Positions 7,034 to 13,318 of a DNA stretch of 15,489 nucleotides are shown here, one piece after another. Below the pieces are notes generated by a model. The model had not been told where the DNA came from and did not search any database. It worked only from the letters and a program-made list of their open reading frames with translations. This DNA comes from Casimicrobiaceae bacterium. Its GTDB lineage: Bacteria; Pseudomonadota; Gammaproteobacteria; Burkholderiales; Casimicrobiaceae. The position numbers and the translations under genes are program-made. Where the stretch lies: NCBI GenBank assembly GCA_955652025.1, contig CATPAO010000321.1, positions 1-15,489 of the forward strand, read 5' to 3'. The stretch's first letter is position 1; each line of letters begins with the position of its first letter.

Positions 7034-7810
7034 ATGGCAAAGCAATGGGCGAAGTTCCCGCATCCAGACAAAGCCTACGCGCACGACGCGGCGGCGTTGA
7101 AAAATAACTGGCCTCGGCTGCACAAGGGCGACTGCGAGCCGTTTCCCAAGGACGCCGATGTCGTCGATGCGTGGCGCCATTATCACGCCGGCGATTTCCG
7201 GTACGCGGTGGAGGCGGGGCGGGCCGCCGGCGGCGCGGGCATCAACGCAGCGGTGAAGGCGCAATCGATTTACGCCAACTATCTCGAGCCGGCCGAGAAG
7301 GCGAAGCTCGCGCTTTTCGAGGAAGCCGCCGGATGGGCCGAAGAGCGAATGGCGGCGGCGCCGAAGGACGCCAACGCGCACTACTTGTACGCGTATGCGC
7401 TCGGTCGCTACGGCCAAGGCATTTCAGTGGCCAAGGCGCTTGCGCAAGGATACGGGGGCAAGATCAAAAACGCGCTCACCGCCGCGCTCAAGCTCGAGCC
7501 CAAGCATGCCGAGGCCTCCACGGCGTACGGCGCGTACCAGGCCGAGGTCATCGCGAAAGTGGGCGGTCTCGTGGCCGGCATGACCTACGGCGCGAAAAAA
7601 GAATCGGCGCTCGACTATTTCCAGAAGGCGCAGAAGTTCTTTCCCGAATCGCCGATCGCACACATCGAATACGCGAACGGCCTGTTGCTGCTGTTCGGCA
7701 ACGCCAAGATCGACGAGGCGACGAAGCTCTACGAAAAAGCTGCCGCGGCCAAGCCGATGGACGCGATGGAACGGCTCGACGTCGAGCTGGCGAAGTCCGA
7801 GCTGGAGTAA
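7034..7810 (+). CDS. TPR-like helical repeat protein, function unknown
   Basis: A 258-residue soluble protein built of helical pairs resembling degenerate tetratricopeptide repeats. Visible repeat-like units are around residues 48-80 (DAWRHYHAGDFRYAVEAGR), 113-135 (APKDANAHYLYAYALGRYG), 147-170 (KNALTAALKLEPKHAEA) and 192-240 (SALDYFQKAQKFFPESPIAH, then EATKLYEKAAAAKPMDAM). The block ALGRYGQGISVAKALAQGYG resembles bacterial relatives of the eukaryotic RMD (regulator of microtubule dynamics) proteins, from memory. There is no signal peptide. GGGAGG at 7022-7027 precedes the ATG by six bases. It follows the TetR gene by 19 bases and its transcript would run into the inverted repeats at 7823-7922. 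A scaffold role in lipid metabolism is possible but nothing in the sequence shows it. Confidence 0.85.
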   Translation: MAKQWAKFPHPDKAYAHDAAALKNNWPRLHKGDCEPFPKDADVVDAWRHYHAGDFRYAVEAGRAAGGAGINAAVKAQSIYANYLEPAEKAKLALFEEAAGWAEERMAAAPKDANAHYLYAYALGRYGQGISVAKALAQGYGGKIKNALTAALKLEPKHAEASTAYGAYQAEVIAKVGGLVAGMTYGAKKESALDYFQKAQKFFPESPIAHIEYANGLLLLFGNAKIDEATKLYEKAAAAKPMDAMERLDVELAKSELE

Positions 7811-7822
7811 CAGCGGTGCGAT

Positions 7823-7922
7823 CCCGCGGGCGCTCGCGCACGCCAGGCGTCTGCGTGGCGCAGGCGCGCGCGAGCGCCTAAACACCGAAGCGAGCGCGGG
7901 CCTGTGCCACGCAGACGCGCCT
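7823..7922. repeat. Interleaved inverted repeats between convergent genes
   Basis: Two overlapping stems lie in the 122-base gap between convergent genes. Stem A pairs GGCGCTCGCGC 7829-7839 with GCGCGAGCGCC 7868-7878 (11 bp, perfect). Stem B pairs 7845-7865 with 7900-7922 (about 20 pairs, a G-T wobble and a two-base bulge). They interleave, so both together would form a pseudoknot-like fold, or they exclude each other. GCGAGCGC also occurs twice, at 7870-7877 and 7890-7897, giving the first arm a second partner. No T run follows on either strand, so this is not a classic intrinsic terminator, but it may still limit read-through in both directions. Confidence 0.7.
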
Positions 7923-7932
7923 CAACGAAGCC

Positions 7933-9408
7933 TCAGCTCGGCCTCAGACGGGCCCCCACTGCCTCCGCCGCAGCGAGCGGATCGAGCTCGCTGTCGCGCG
8001 GCCAGGGGCTCATCAGCGTCGTCAGGACGAGCTTCTCGAATTCGATCCCGAAGCGTTCGATGACCCTTTCCGGATCGGGGCAAAGACCGCGATCGGCCAC
8101 GACGCCGAACTGCACGAGATCGTTATACGAAATGATCGACACGCCCACACCGATGTCGCCGGACTGCGGCACCCAGAACATCAGGCTGTCGATCCTGCCG
8201 CCGGCCATATAAAGCGGTTGCTGCGGGCCGGGCACGTTGGTCATCACGGCGGATGCGTTTCGCGCGAGGATCGACAACAGCGCTTCTTGCAGCACCTTGG
8301 GCCCCGATCCCATCGCAGCGAGCAGCCCGAGCGCGAGGATCGGCTGATAGCTGCCCTTGAGCGCACTCATGTTCGTGCGCACCGCGTACAACCGCTCGAC
8401 CGGATTCTCGATGCCGATCGGCAATTCCAGAAACACGAGCCCGAACCGATTGCCGAGCTTGTACGCCTTTTCCATCGGCCGCAGGTTGACCGGAACGAGC
8501 GCGCGGATCATCACGCCGTCGACGGCATCGCCCTTCTCGACCAGATAATCGCGGAGCGCGCCGGCGACGCACGATAACAGCACGTCGTTGACCGACGCGC
8601 CGAGCGCCTTGCCGATCGTCTTCACTTCGGCCAACGACAACGGATCCGCCCAGGCGACGCGTTTCGCCACACCCGGCGTGCCTTTGAAGCGCGTCGTCGA
8701 GTCCTGCGTCATCAGCGCGAGCTTCCCGATCTCCGCGATCAACGCGCTGCCGCGCCCGGCGAGCTCCACCGCTTTGCCGGGGTCCTGCCACAGCTCCGCG
8801 CCTTTTTCGATCAGCGTGCCGCCGATCTTGCGCGCGGTTCCGAGCACGTCCCCGAACGGCGCGATGAGTTGGGCGAGCGGATCGTCCTGCGTCTCGCGCT
8901 TGCGCTCTCGCGGCTCGAAAGGCATCGCGGGCGGACCCTTGGCCGTGGCATCGGTCATCGACAACATCACGCGGATGAGCGCGATGCCGTCGGCGTAGCA
9001 ATGATGAATGCGGGCGATGACCGCGCTGCCACCTTCGAAATTGTCGATGAGATGAAACTGCCACATCGGATGCGCCGGATCGAGCGGCGTCGACGCGAGC
9101 CGCGACACGAGCGCTTGCAACTCCTTTGTACCCGCGCGGCCTGGCAGCGTGATTCGCGTGACGTGGCGCGCGAGATCGAAACGCGGATCCGGCTCCCAGA
9201 ACGACATTGCGGTCGACAGGACGGCGCGCTGGCGAAAGCGCCCGAACACCAGAAAGCGGTCGCGGATCACGCGAGAAAGACGCGCGAGCACGATCCGCTC
9301 GCGAAAGATCAGCACCCCGCAGATCATCATCAGGTTGCTGGGGCGATCCATCCGCAGCCAGGCGGTGTCGACAGCGGAAATGCGTTCGCGCTTGGTCGCG
9401 GCCATCAT
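7933..9408 (-). CDS. Wax ester synthase/diacylglycerol acyltransferase (WS/DGAT)
   Basis: A 491-residue acyltransferase that joins acyl-CoA to a fatty alcohol (wax ester) or diacylglycerol (triacylglycerol), the final step of bacterial neutral-lipid synthesis. The catalytic HHxxxDG is seen as HHCYADG at residues 135-141. Other family features are HPMWQFHLIDN (113-123; PMW where many members have PLW), the NDVLLSCVAGALR motif (274-286), TNVPGPQQPLYMAG (390-403) and GDIGVGVSIISYND (417-430) in the C-terminal WES domain. Length fits the 450-500 usual for the family. The start is one of two adjacent ATG codons (9408 or 9405); no clear ribosome site is visible. It is divergent from the ACBP gene, with 129 bases between, and converges on the helical-repeat gene. 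Confidence 0.95.
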   Translation of the reverse strand: MMAATKRERISAVDTAWLRMDRPSNLMMICGVLIFRERIVLARLSRVIRDRFLVFGRFRQRAVLSTAMSFWEPDPRFDLARHVTRITLPGRAGTKELQALVSRLASTPLDPAHPMWQFHLIDNFEGGSAVIARIHHCYADGIALIRVMLSMTDATAKGPPAMPFEPRERKRETQDDPLAQLIAPFGDVLGTARKIGGTLIEKGAELWQDPGKAVELAGRGSALIAEIGKLALMTQDSTTRFKGTPGVAKRVAWADPLSLAEVKTIGKALGASVNDVLLSCVAGALRDYLVEKGDAVDGVMIRALVPVNLRPMEKAYKLGNRFGLVFLELPIGIENPVERLYAVRTNMSALKGSYQPILALGLLAAMGSGPKVLQEALLSILARNASAVMTNVPGPQQPLYMAGGRIDSLMFWVPQSGDIGVGVSIISYNDLVQFGVVADRGLCPDPERVIERFGIEFEKLVLTTLMSPWPRDSELDPLAAAEAVGARLRPS

Positions 9409-9438
9409 GAGCGGAAGAGGATGAAATCGCGCTTGTCG

Positions 9439-9468
9439 TTGCGCGCGTGTTCTTTCCCGCGCTAAAGT
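9439..9468 (+). promoter_or_regulatory. Candidate promoter for the ACBP gene
   Basis: TTGCGC at 9439-9444 and TAAAGT at 9463-9468 are 18 bases apart, in the intergenic gap between WS/DGAT and ACBP. Each hexamer is a partial match to sigma70 consensus. The leader to the ACBP ATG would be about 63 bases. Confidence 0.3.
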
Positions 9469-9537
9469 AGCACGAAAGCCCAGCCGGGCAAACGACCCGA
9501 CGAACCGCTGTACGACGGTTCCGCGAGGAGGACAGCG

Positions 9538-9816
9538 ATGGCCGCAGCGCCGAAGAAAGACGATCTCAAAGCCAAGTTCGAAGCGGCGGCCGCGGCCGCG
9601 AAACAGACGAAGAAGAAACCCGACAACGCGACGCTGCTCAAGCTCTATTCCTACTACAAGCAGGCGACCGATGGCGACGTCAAGGGCGAGCGTCCCGGCG
9701 GCTTCGATTTCGTCGGCGGCGCGAAATACGACGCGTGGGCCAAGCTCAAGGGGTCGAGCACGGACGACGCGATGACGAATTACATCAAGCAGGTCGAGAG
9801 GCTGAACCGCGAGTAG
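9538..9816 (+). CDS. Acyl-CoA-binding protein (ACBP)
   Basis: A 92-residue cytosolic carrier that binds long-chain acyl-CoA esters and keeps a soluble pool for acyl-using enzymes. The family pattern is clear: an N-terminal Ala/Lys helix, LLKLYSYYKQATDGDVKGERPGG (about 34-56) matching the LYxxYKQAT-GD-PG core, then KYDAWAKLKGSSTDDAMTNYI (about 62-82), matching the KxxAWxxLKGxSxxxAMxxYI helix that contacts the CoA head group. The length is typical of stand-alone ACBPs (about 85-92). The start is firm, with AGGAGG at 9526-9531, six bases before the ATG. It is divergent from WS/DGAT, the acyl-CoA consumer, and lies alone in its transcription unit. Bacterial ACBPs are patchy in distribution, so this pairing is informative. 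Confidence 0.93.
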   Translation: MAAAPKKDDLKAKFEAAAAAAKQTKKKPDNATLLKLYSYYKQATDGDVKGERPGGFDFVGGAKYDAWAKLKGSSTDDAMTNYIKQVERLNRE

Positions 9817-9844
9817 CCGCGCAGGGCAAAACGTCGACGGCGCG

Positions 9845-10366
9845 TCACGCGCGGTCGGCGCGATAGGTAAGCTGCATCAATCCCGACGGAAAGCGGCGCT
9901 CGCTCACCAGCGCGAGCGGCGTTTTGGCTGCGCCGGGCGCCACCAGCGGAATGCCGTCGCCCAACAGAACGGGATGGATCGACACGATGAAGTCGTCGAT
10001 CGATCCCGCGTCGAGGAAGGCGCGCACGAGTTGGCCGCCACCGGCAAGCCACAAATCCTTGCCCGGCCGCGAGCGCAGTTCGGCGAGGACATCGGCTGGT
10101 GCGCGCGCGGTCGCTACCGTGTTGGGCGACGCGATCCGCAAACCGCTGCCGCGCGTGAACACGACGACCTTGCGCTCCGCGTACGGCCACGCCGGCAACG
10201 ACAGCGCCATCTCGTACGTGCGCCGCCCCGTGAGCACCGTGTCGACGCCGGCATAGAACGCCGCGTAGCCGTAGTCGCCGTCGCGGAACAGCCACGATAC
10301 GTCGTCGTCGCGTCCCGCGATATAGCCGTCGAGGCTGGCGGCGATGAAGAGTTTGACGCGGCGCAT
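9845..10366 (-). CDS. Dihydrofolate reductase-like protein (RibD C-terminal domain family)
   Basis: A 173-residue protein of the DHFR/RibD reductase fold, in the group including YyaP/YwjB-like proteins with NADPH-binding potential but mostly unknown substrates. Characteristic pieces are MRRVKLFIAASLDGYIAG (1-18), with SLDGYIA near the N-terminus, DTVLTGRRTYEM (42-53), KVVVFTRG (66-73), KDLWLAGGGQLVRAFLDAG (103-121) with the glycine-rich turn, and DDFIVSIHPVLLGDGIPL (124-141). It lies downstream of the second phasin on the same strand, separated by about 95 bases containing a three-hairpin element. No ribosome site is evident before the ATG at 10366. It has no obvious link to lipid storage and may simply be a neighbour. 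Confidence 0.88.
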   Translation of the reverse strand: MRRVKLFIAASLDGYIAGRDDDVSWLFRDGDYGYAAFYAGVDTVLTGRRTYEMALSLPAWPYAERKVVVFTRGSGLRIASPNTVATARAPADVLAELRSRPGKDLWLAGGGQLVRAFLDAGSIDDFIVSIHPVLLGDGIPLVAPGAAKTPLALVSERRFPSGLMQLTYRADRA

Positions 10367-10385
10367 CGGTCGTGAGAGTCACGGG

Positions 10386-10463
10386 ATCCCCGCGTTCGCG
10401 GGGATGACGAATCCGTTTCCAATCGCCGCGACGCTTCGCGTCTTGCTCGTGGACGGATTCGTC
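10386..10463. repeat. Three-hairpin repeat at the end of the second phasin gene
   Basis: Hairpin 1 is ATCCCCGCG 10386-10394 with CGCGGGGAT 10397-10405. Hairpin 2 is GACGAATCCGT 10406-10416 with ACGGATTCGTC 10453-10463, and it encloses a third, GACGC 10430-10434 with GCGTC 10438-10442. The outer arm overlaps the phasin stop codon at 10462-10464. The hairpin 1 sequence resembles REP-like repeats common in beta- and gammaproteobacteria (recalled). It may terminate or stabilise the phasin mRNA and set a lower level for the downstream reductase gene. Confidence 0.7.
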
Positions 10464-11073
10464 ACTTCAACGCGGCTTTGGCGACCTTGGCTGCAGTGCG
10501 AACGGTCTTCCTCGCGGTCTTAGTGGCGGTCACCACGGCGCCGGTCGCCGATCGTGCGGCGGACGTCGCGGTTCGGCCCGCGGTGCGCACCGCGCCTTGC
10601 ATCATCTTTTCGACCGGCGAAGGTGCGACCCGGCGTTTGGACTTGCCGCCGGTCGCTTTGACGAGTTCGTTCACCGCCTCGGACAGCGCATCGACGCGTG
10701 CGGCAAGGCGCTCCACGTCGCTTTGAGTGTGAACGCCGAGCTTCGACAAGGCTCGGGCCACGCGGTCCTCGAAAACCTGTTCGAGCTTGTCCCACGTACC
10801 GCCTGCCATTGCCTGCATCTCCTTCGCTTTCGTCTTCGCGGCGGTGCCGGCTGCCGCCGCGGTGTTCTTTGCCGCCTGCTTGGTCTTCGTCTCGAGCGCC
10901 TCGCCTTGCTTGACGAGCGTCTCGAACACTTTCATCCCTTCGGCTTGCGCCCGCGAAAACGCGCCCAACCCCGCCAGCCAGATCTGCCGCGACGAGTCGA
11001 GCACCGTCTGCGACACGTCCTTTGCCGCGCCCGTGGAATCGTCCGCGGCGGCGGCCTTCATTTTCTTCAGCAT
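10462..11073 (-). CDS. Phasin-family granule-associated protein with histone-like tail
   Basis: A 203-residue PhaF/PhaI-type phasin (PF05597 family, recalled). The N-terminal surface-binding helix includes VLDSSRQIWLAGLGAFSRAQ (24-43), then EGMKVFETLVKQGEALETKT (45-64) and a long Ala/Lys helical stretch. Residues about 117-140 (SDVERLAARVDALSEAVNEL) carry a heptad pattern suited to a coiled coil for oligomerisation. The last 60 residues are Ala, Thr, Lys and Arg rich (SKRRVAPSPVEKMMQGAVRT and repeats of A-x-T-A-R), like the DNA-binding tail of PhaF. GAGGAG at 11082-11087 supports the ATG at 11073. It is divergent from the fatty acyl-CoA reductase gene. It probably coats inclusions and may tether them to the nucleoid; whether these hold PHA or wax ester is open. 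Confidence 0.93.
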   Translation of the reverse strand: MLKKMKAAAADDSTGAAKDVSQTVLDSSRQIWLAGLGAFSRAQAEGMKVFETLVKQGEALETKTKQAAKNTAAAAGTAAKTKAKEMQAMAGGTWDKLEQVFEDRVARALSKLGVHTQSDVERLAARVDALSEAVNELVKATGGKSKRRVAPSPVEKMMQGAVRTAGRTATSAARSATGAVVTATKTARKTVRTAAKVAKAALK

Positions 11074-11133
11074 GGAACGATCTCCTCGGATGGGTTGGCA
11101 GCGCCGCCTCGCGGGATACTCCGCAGTCTTTCG

Positions 11134-11139
11134 ATTCTA
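11134..11139 (-). promoter_or_regulatory. Possible -10 element for the second phasin
   Basis: On the minus strand TAGAAT lies about 60 bases before the phasin ATG. No good -35 is seen at the right distance, so this is weak. Confidence 0.22.
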
Positions 11140-11181
11140 GGCGCGGCAGTTTAGAGCATGCACACTAATTTGGCGCGGCAG
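11140..11181. repeat. 10-bp direct repeat in the phasin/reductase divergent region
   Basis: GGCGCGGCAG occurs at 11140-11149 and again at 11172-11181, 32 bases apart (about three helical turns), flanking an AT-richer segment with a GCATGC palindrome at 11156-11161. It lies in the 259-base gap between the phasin and reductase start codons and could be a regulator site; no factor is identified. Apart from this and the weak -10 candidates I see nothing else in the gap. Confidence 0.4.
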
Positions 11182-11213
11182 AACAGCGCCGGCCTTGCGT
11201 GGAAGCGCCGGGT

Positions 11214-11219
11214 TACAAT
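11214..11219 (+). promoter_or_regulatory. Possible -10 element for the fatty acyl-CoA reductase
   Basis: TACAAT is a good -10 hexamer 113 bases before the ATG at 11333, but the sequence 16-18 bases upstream (around GGCCTT) is a poor -35. An activator-dependent promoter would fit. Confidence 0.3.
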
Positions 11220-11320
11220 CGATTCGATCGCGCGGTGGGCGTCGCGACCCGCGCCGGCATCCGCCCCGTCCAGACATCGTCTGAAGCATGACGGACGAGA
11301 AGGCGGGAATCCCCCATTCT

Positions 11321-11326
11321 AGGAGG
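11321..11326 (+). promoter_or_regulatory. Strong Shine-Dalgarno site of the fatty acyl-CoA reductase
   Basis: AGGAGG six bases before the ATG at 11333 sets the start there rather than at an in-frame ATG at 11288, and puts the Rossmann motif VTGATGFVG at residue 5 as the family requires. Confidence 0.8.
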
Positions 11327-11332
11327 AGCTCC

Positions 11333-13318
11333 ATGGCCTATTTCGTCACCGGCGCCACCGGCTTCGTCGGTCGCTTTTTCGTCGCCCATCTGGTCAAGCG
11401 CGGAAAGCCGGTTTACGTGCTCGTCCGCAAGAGCTCGACGAAAAAGCTCGCGGCGTTGCGCGAGAACTGGGGCGTCGACGACAAGCAAGTCGTCGCGATC
11501 CAGGGCGACCTCGCGAAGAAGAATCTCGGCGTGTCCGACGCCGACGCGAAAAAACTTGCCGGCAAAGTCGACCATTTTTTTCATCTCGCCGCGATCTACG
11601 ACCTGAAGGCCTCGGCCGAGGAACAGGAACTGGCCAACGTCGACGGGACGCGCAACGCCGTCCAATTCGCGAAGACGATCGCCGCCGGCTGTTTCCATCA
11701 CGTGAGCTCGATCGCCGCCGCGGGGTTGTACGACGGCGTGTTCCGCGAGGACATGTTCGACGAGGCCGAAGAGCTCGATCATCCGTACTTCAAGACCAAG
11801 CACGATGCCGAGGCCATCGTGCGGCGCGAATGCAAGCGGCCGTTTCGCATCTACCGGCCCGGTTTCGTGGTCGGCGACTCGAAGTCCGGCTATATCGACA
11901 AGATCGACGGCCCGTACTATTTCTTCAAGGCCATCCAGAAGATGCGCAGCTTGCTGCCGCCGTGGATGCCGACGATCGGCATCGAGGGTGGCCGCATCAA
12001 CATCGTCCCGGTCGATTTCGTCGCGGCGGCGCTCGATTACCTGGCGCACATAAAGGGCCTCGACGGCCAATGCTTTCACCTCACCGACCCGGAGCCGTAT
12101 CGCGTCGGCGAAGTGCTGAACATCTTCGCAAAGGCCGCGCATGCGCCGCTGATGACGATGCGCATCAACGCCAAGATGTTCGGCTTCATCCCGGCGCCGA
12201 TCTTGTACGGGCTCGGTTCGCTGTCGCCGGTGAAGCGCGCGGTCAAGGTCGTGCTGACCGATCTGGGCATTCCGCGCGACGTGTTCCAGTTCGTGAATTG
12301 GCCGACGCGCTACGACAACCGCGAGGCGGCGAAGGCACTGAAAGGCTCCGGCATCGAAGTGCCGAACCTGGAAACGTACGCGGCGAAGATCTGGGACTAC
12401 TGGGAGCGCAACCTCGATCCCGACCTGTTCATCGACCACACGCTCGCCGGGCGCGTCCGCGACAAAGTCGTCGTCGTCACCGGCGGATCGTCGGGCATCG
12501 GGCACGCGACGGCGCGAAAGCTCGCCGACGCAGGGGCGAAAGTCGTCATCGTCGCGCGCGACCCGGAAAAACTGGACGCGACACGCAAGGAGATCGCCGC
12601 CGCCGGCGGGCGCGGCTATACGTATTCCTGCGATCTGTCCGACATGAATGCGATCGACGCGGTGGCGAAGAAGATTCTCGCCGATCACGGCACCGTCGAT
12701 TTCCTCGTCAACAACGCCGGCCGCTCGATTCGGCGCGCCGTCATCAATTCGATCGATCGCTTCCACGATTTCGAGCGGACGATGCAGCTCAACTACTTCG
12801 GCGCGGTGCGGCTGATCCTCGCCTTCGTGCCGAAGATGGTCGAGCAGAAGCACGGCCACATCATCAACATCAGCTCGATCGGCGTCCTGTCGCGGGCGCC
12901 GCGGTTCTCCGCCTACGTGGCGTCGAAATCGGCGTTGGACGCGTTCTCGGAGTGCGCCGCGTCCGAGTTCGTCGACAAGGGCGTCCATTTCACGAACATC
13001 AACATGCCCCTGGTGCGCACGCCGATGATCGCGCCGACGAAAATGTACGAAAACGTCCCGACGCTGTCACCGGAGGAAGCCGCCGGCCTGGTCGTCGAGG
13101 CGATCGTCTACCGGCCGGTGCGGATCGCGACGCGACTCGGCATTTTCGGCGCTGTGTGCCACGCGATTGCGCCGAAGGTCACGCAGGTCCTCCTCAATAC
13201 CGCGTTCAACATGTTCCCAGATTCGTCCGCGGCGCAGGGGAAGAAGGACGGCGCACCGCAAACGCTCACGCCGGAGGCGATGGCGTTCGCGCAACTCACG
13301 CAGGGGATCCACTGGTAG
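11333..13318 (+). CDS. Two-domain SDR fatty acyl-CoA reductase (alcohol-forming type)
   Basis: A 661-residue protein made of two short-chain dehydrogenase/reductase domains. The N-terminal extended SDR has the nucleotide motif VTGATGFVGRFF (5-16), the HHVSSIAAAG catalytic Ser region and the YFKTK catalytic pair (Y152, K156). The C-terminal classical SDR has VTGGSSGIGHATA (382-394), LVNNAGRS, NISSIGVLSRAP and YVASK (Y528, K532). This order and length match what I recall of Marinobacter-type fatty acyl-CoA reductases (Maqu_2507 class), in which the N-terminal part resembles male-sterility-type reductases and the C-terminal part resembles Acr1, and which carry acyl-CoA through aldehyde to alcohol with NADPH. 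It would provide the alcohol for WS/DGAT. The gene overlaps the convergent hydrolase gene by 23 bases and is divergent from the phasin. Confidence 0.9.
   Translation: MAYFVTGATGFVGRFFVAHLVKRGKPVYVLVRKSSTKKLAALRENWGVDDKQVVAIQGDLAKKNLGVSDADAKKLAGKVDHFFHLAAIYDLKASAEEQELANVDGTRNAVQFAKTIAAGCFHHVSSIAAAGLYDGVFREDMFDEAEELDHPYFKTKHDAEAIVRRECKRPFRIYRPGFVVGDSKSGYIDKIDGPYYFFKAIQKMRSLLPPWMPTIGIEGGRINIVPVDFVAAALDYLAHIKGLDGQCFHLTDPEPYRVGEVLNIFAKAAHAPLMTMRINAKMFGFIPAPILYGLGSLSPVKRAVKVVLTDLGIPRDVFQFVNWPTRYDNREAAKALKGSGIEVPNLETYAAKIWDYWERNLDPDLFIDHTLAGRVRDKVVVVTGGSSGIGHATARKLADAGAKVVIVARDPEKLDATRKEIAAAGGRGYTYSCDLSDMNAIDAVAKKILADHGTVDFLVNNAGRSIRRAVINSIDRFHDFERTMQLNYFGAVRLILAFVPKMVEQKHGHIINISSIGVLSRAPRFSAYVASKSALDAFSECAASEFVDKGVHFTNINMPLVRTPMIAPTKMYENVPTLSPEEAAGLVVEAIVYRPVRIATRLGIFGAVCHAIAPKVTQVLLNTAFNMFPDSSAAQGKKDGAPQTLTPEAMAFAQLTQGIHW

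Noticed and set aside
6250..7922. CRISPR array or insertion sequence suggested by the repeats in this stretch
   Set aside because: There are no regularly spaced identical units with spacers, no cas genes and no transposase; the repeats are isolated hairpins.
11288..11332. Upstream ATG for the fatty acyl-CoA reductase
   Set aside because: The AGGAGG at 11321-11326 and the position of the Rossmann motif both favour the ATG at 11333.
11213..12988. Long minus-strand open frame of about 591 codons opposite the reductase gene
   Set aside because: It mirrors the codon structure of the double-SDR gene, has no recognisable domain and is low in hydrophobic order.
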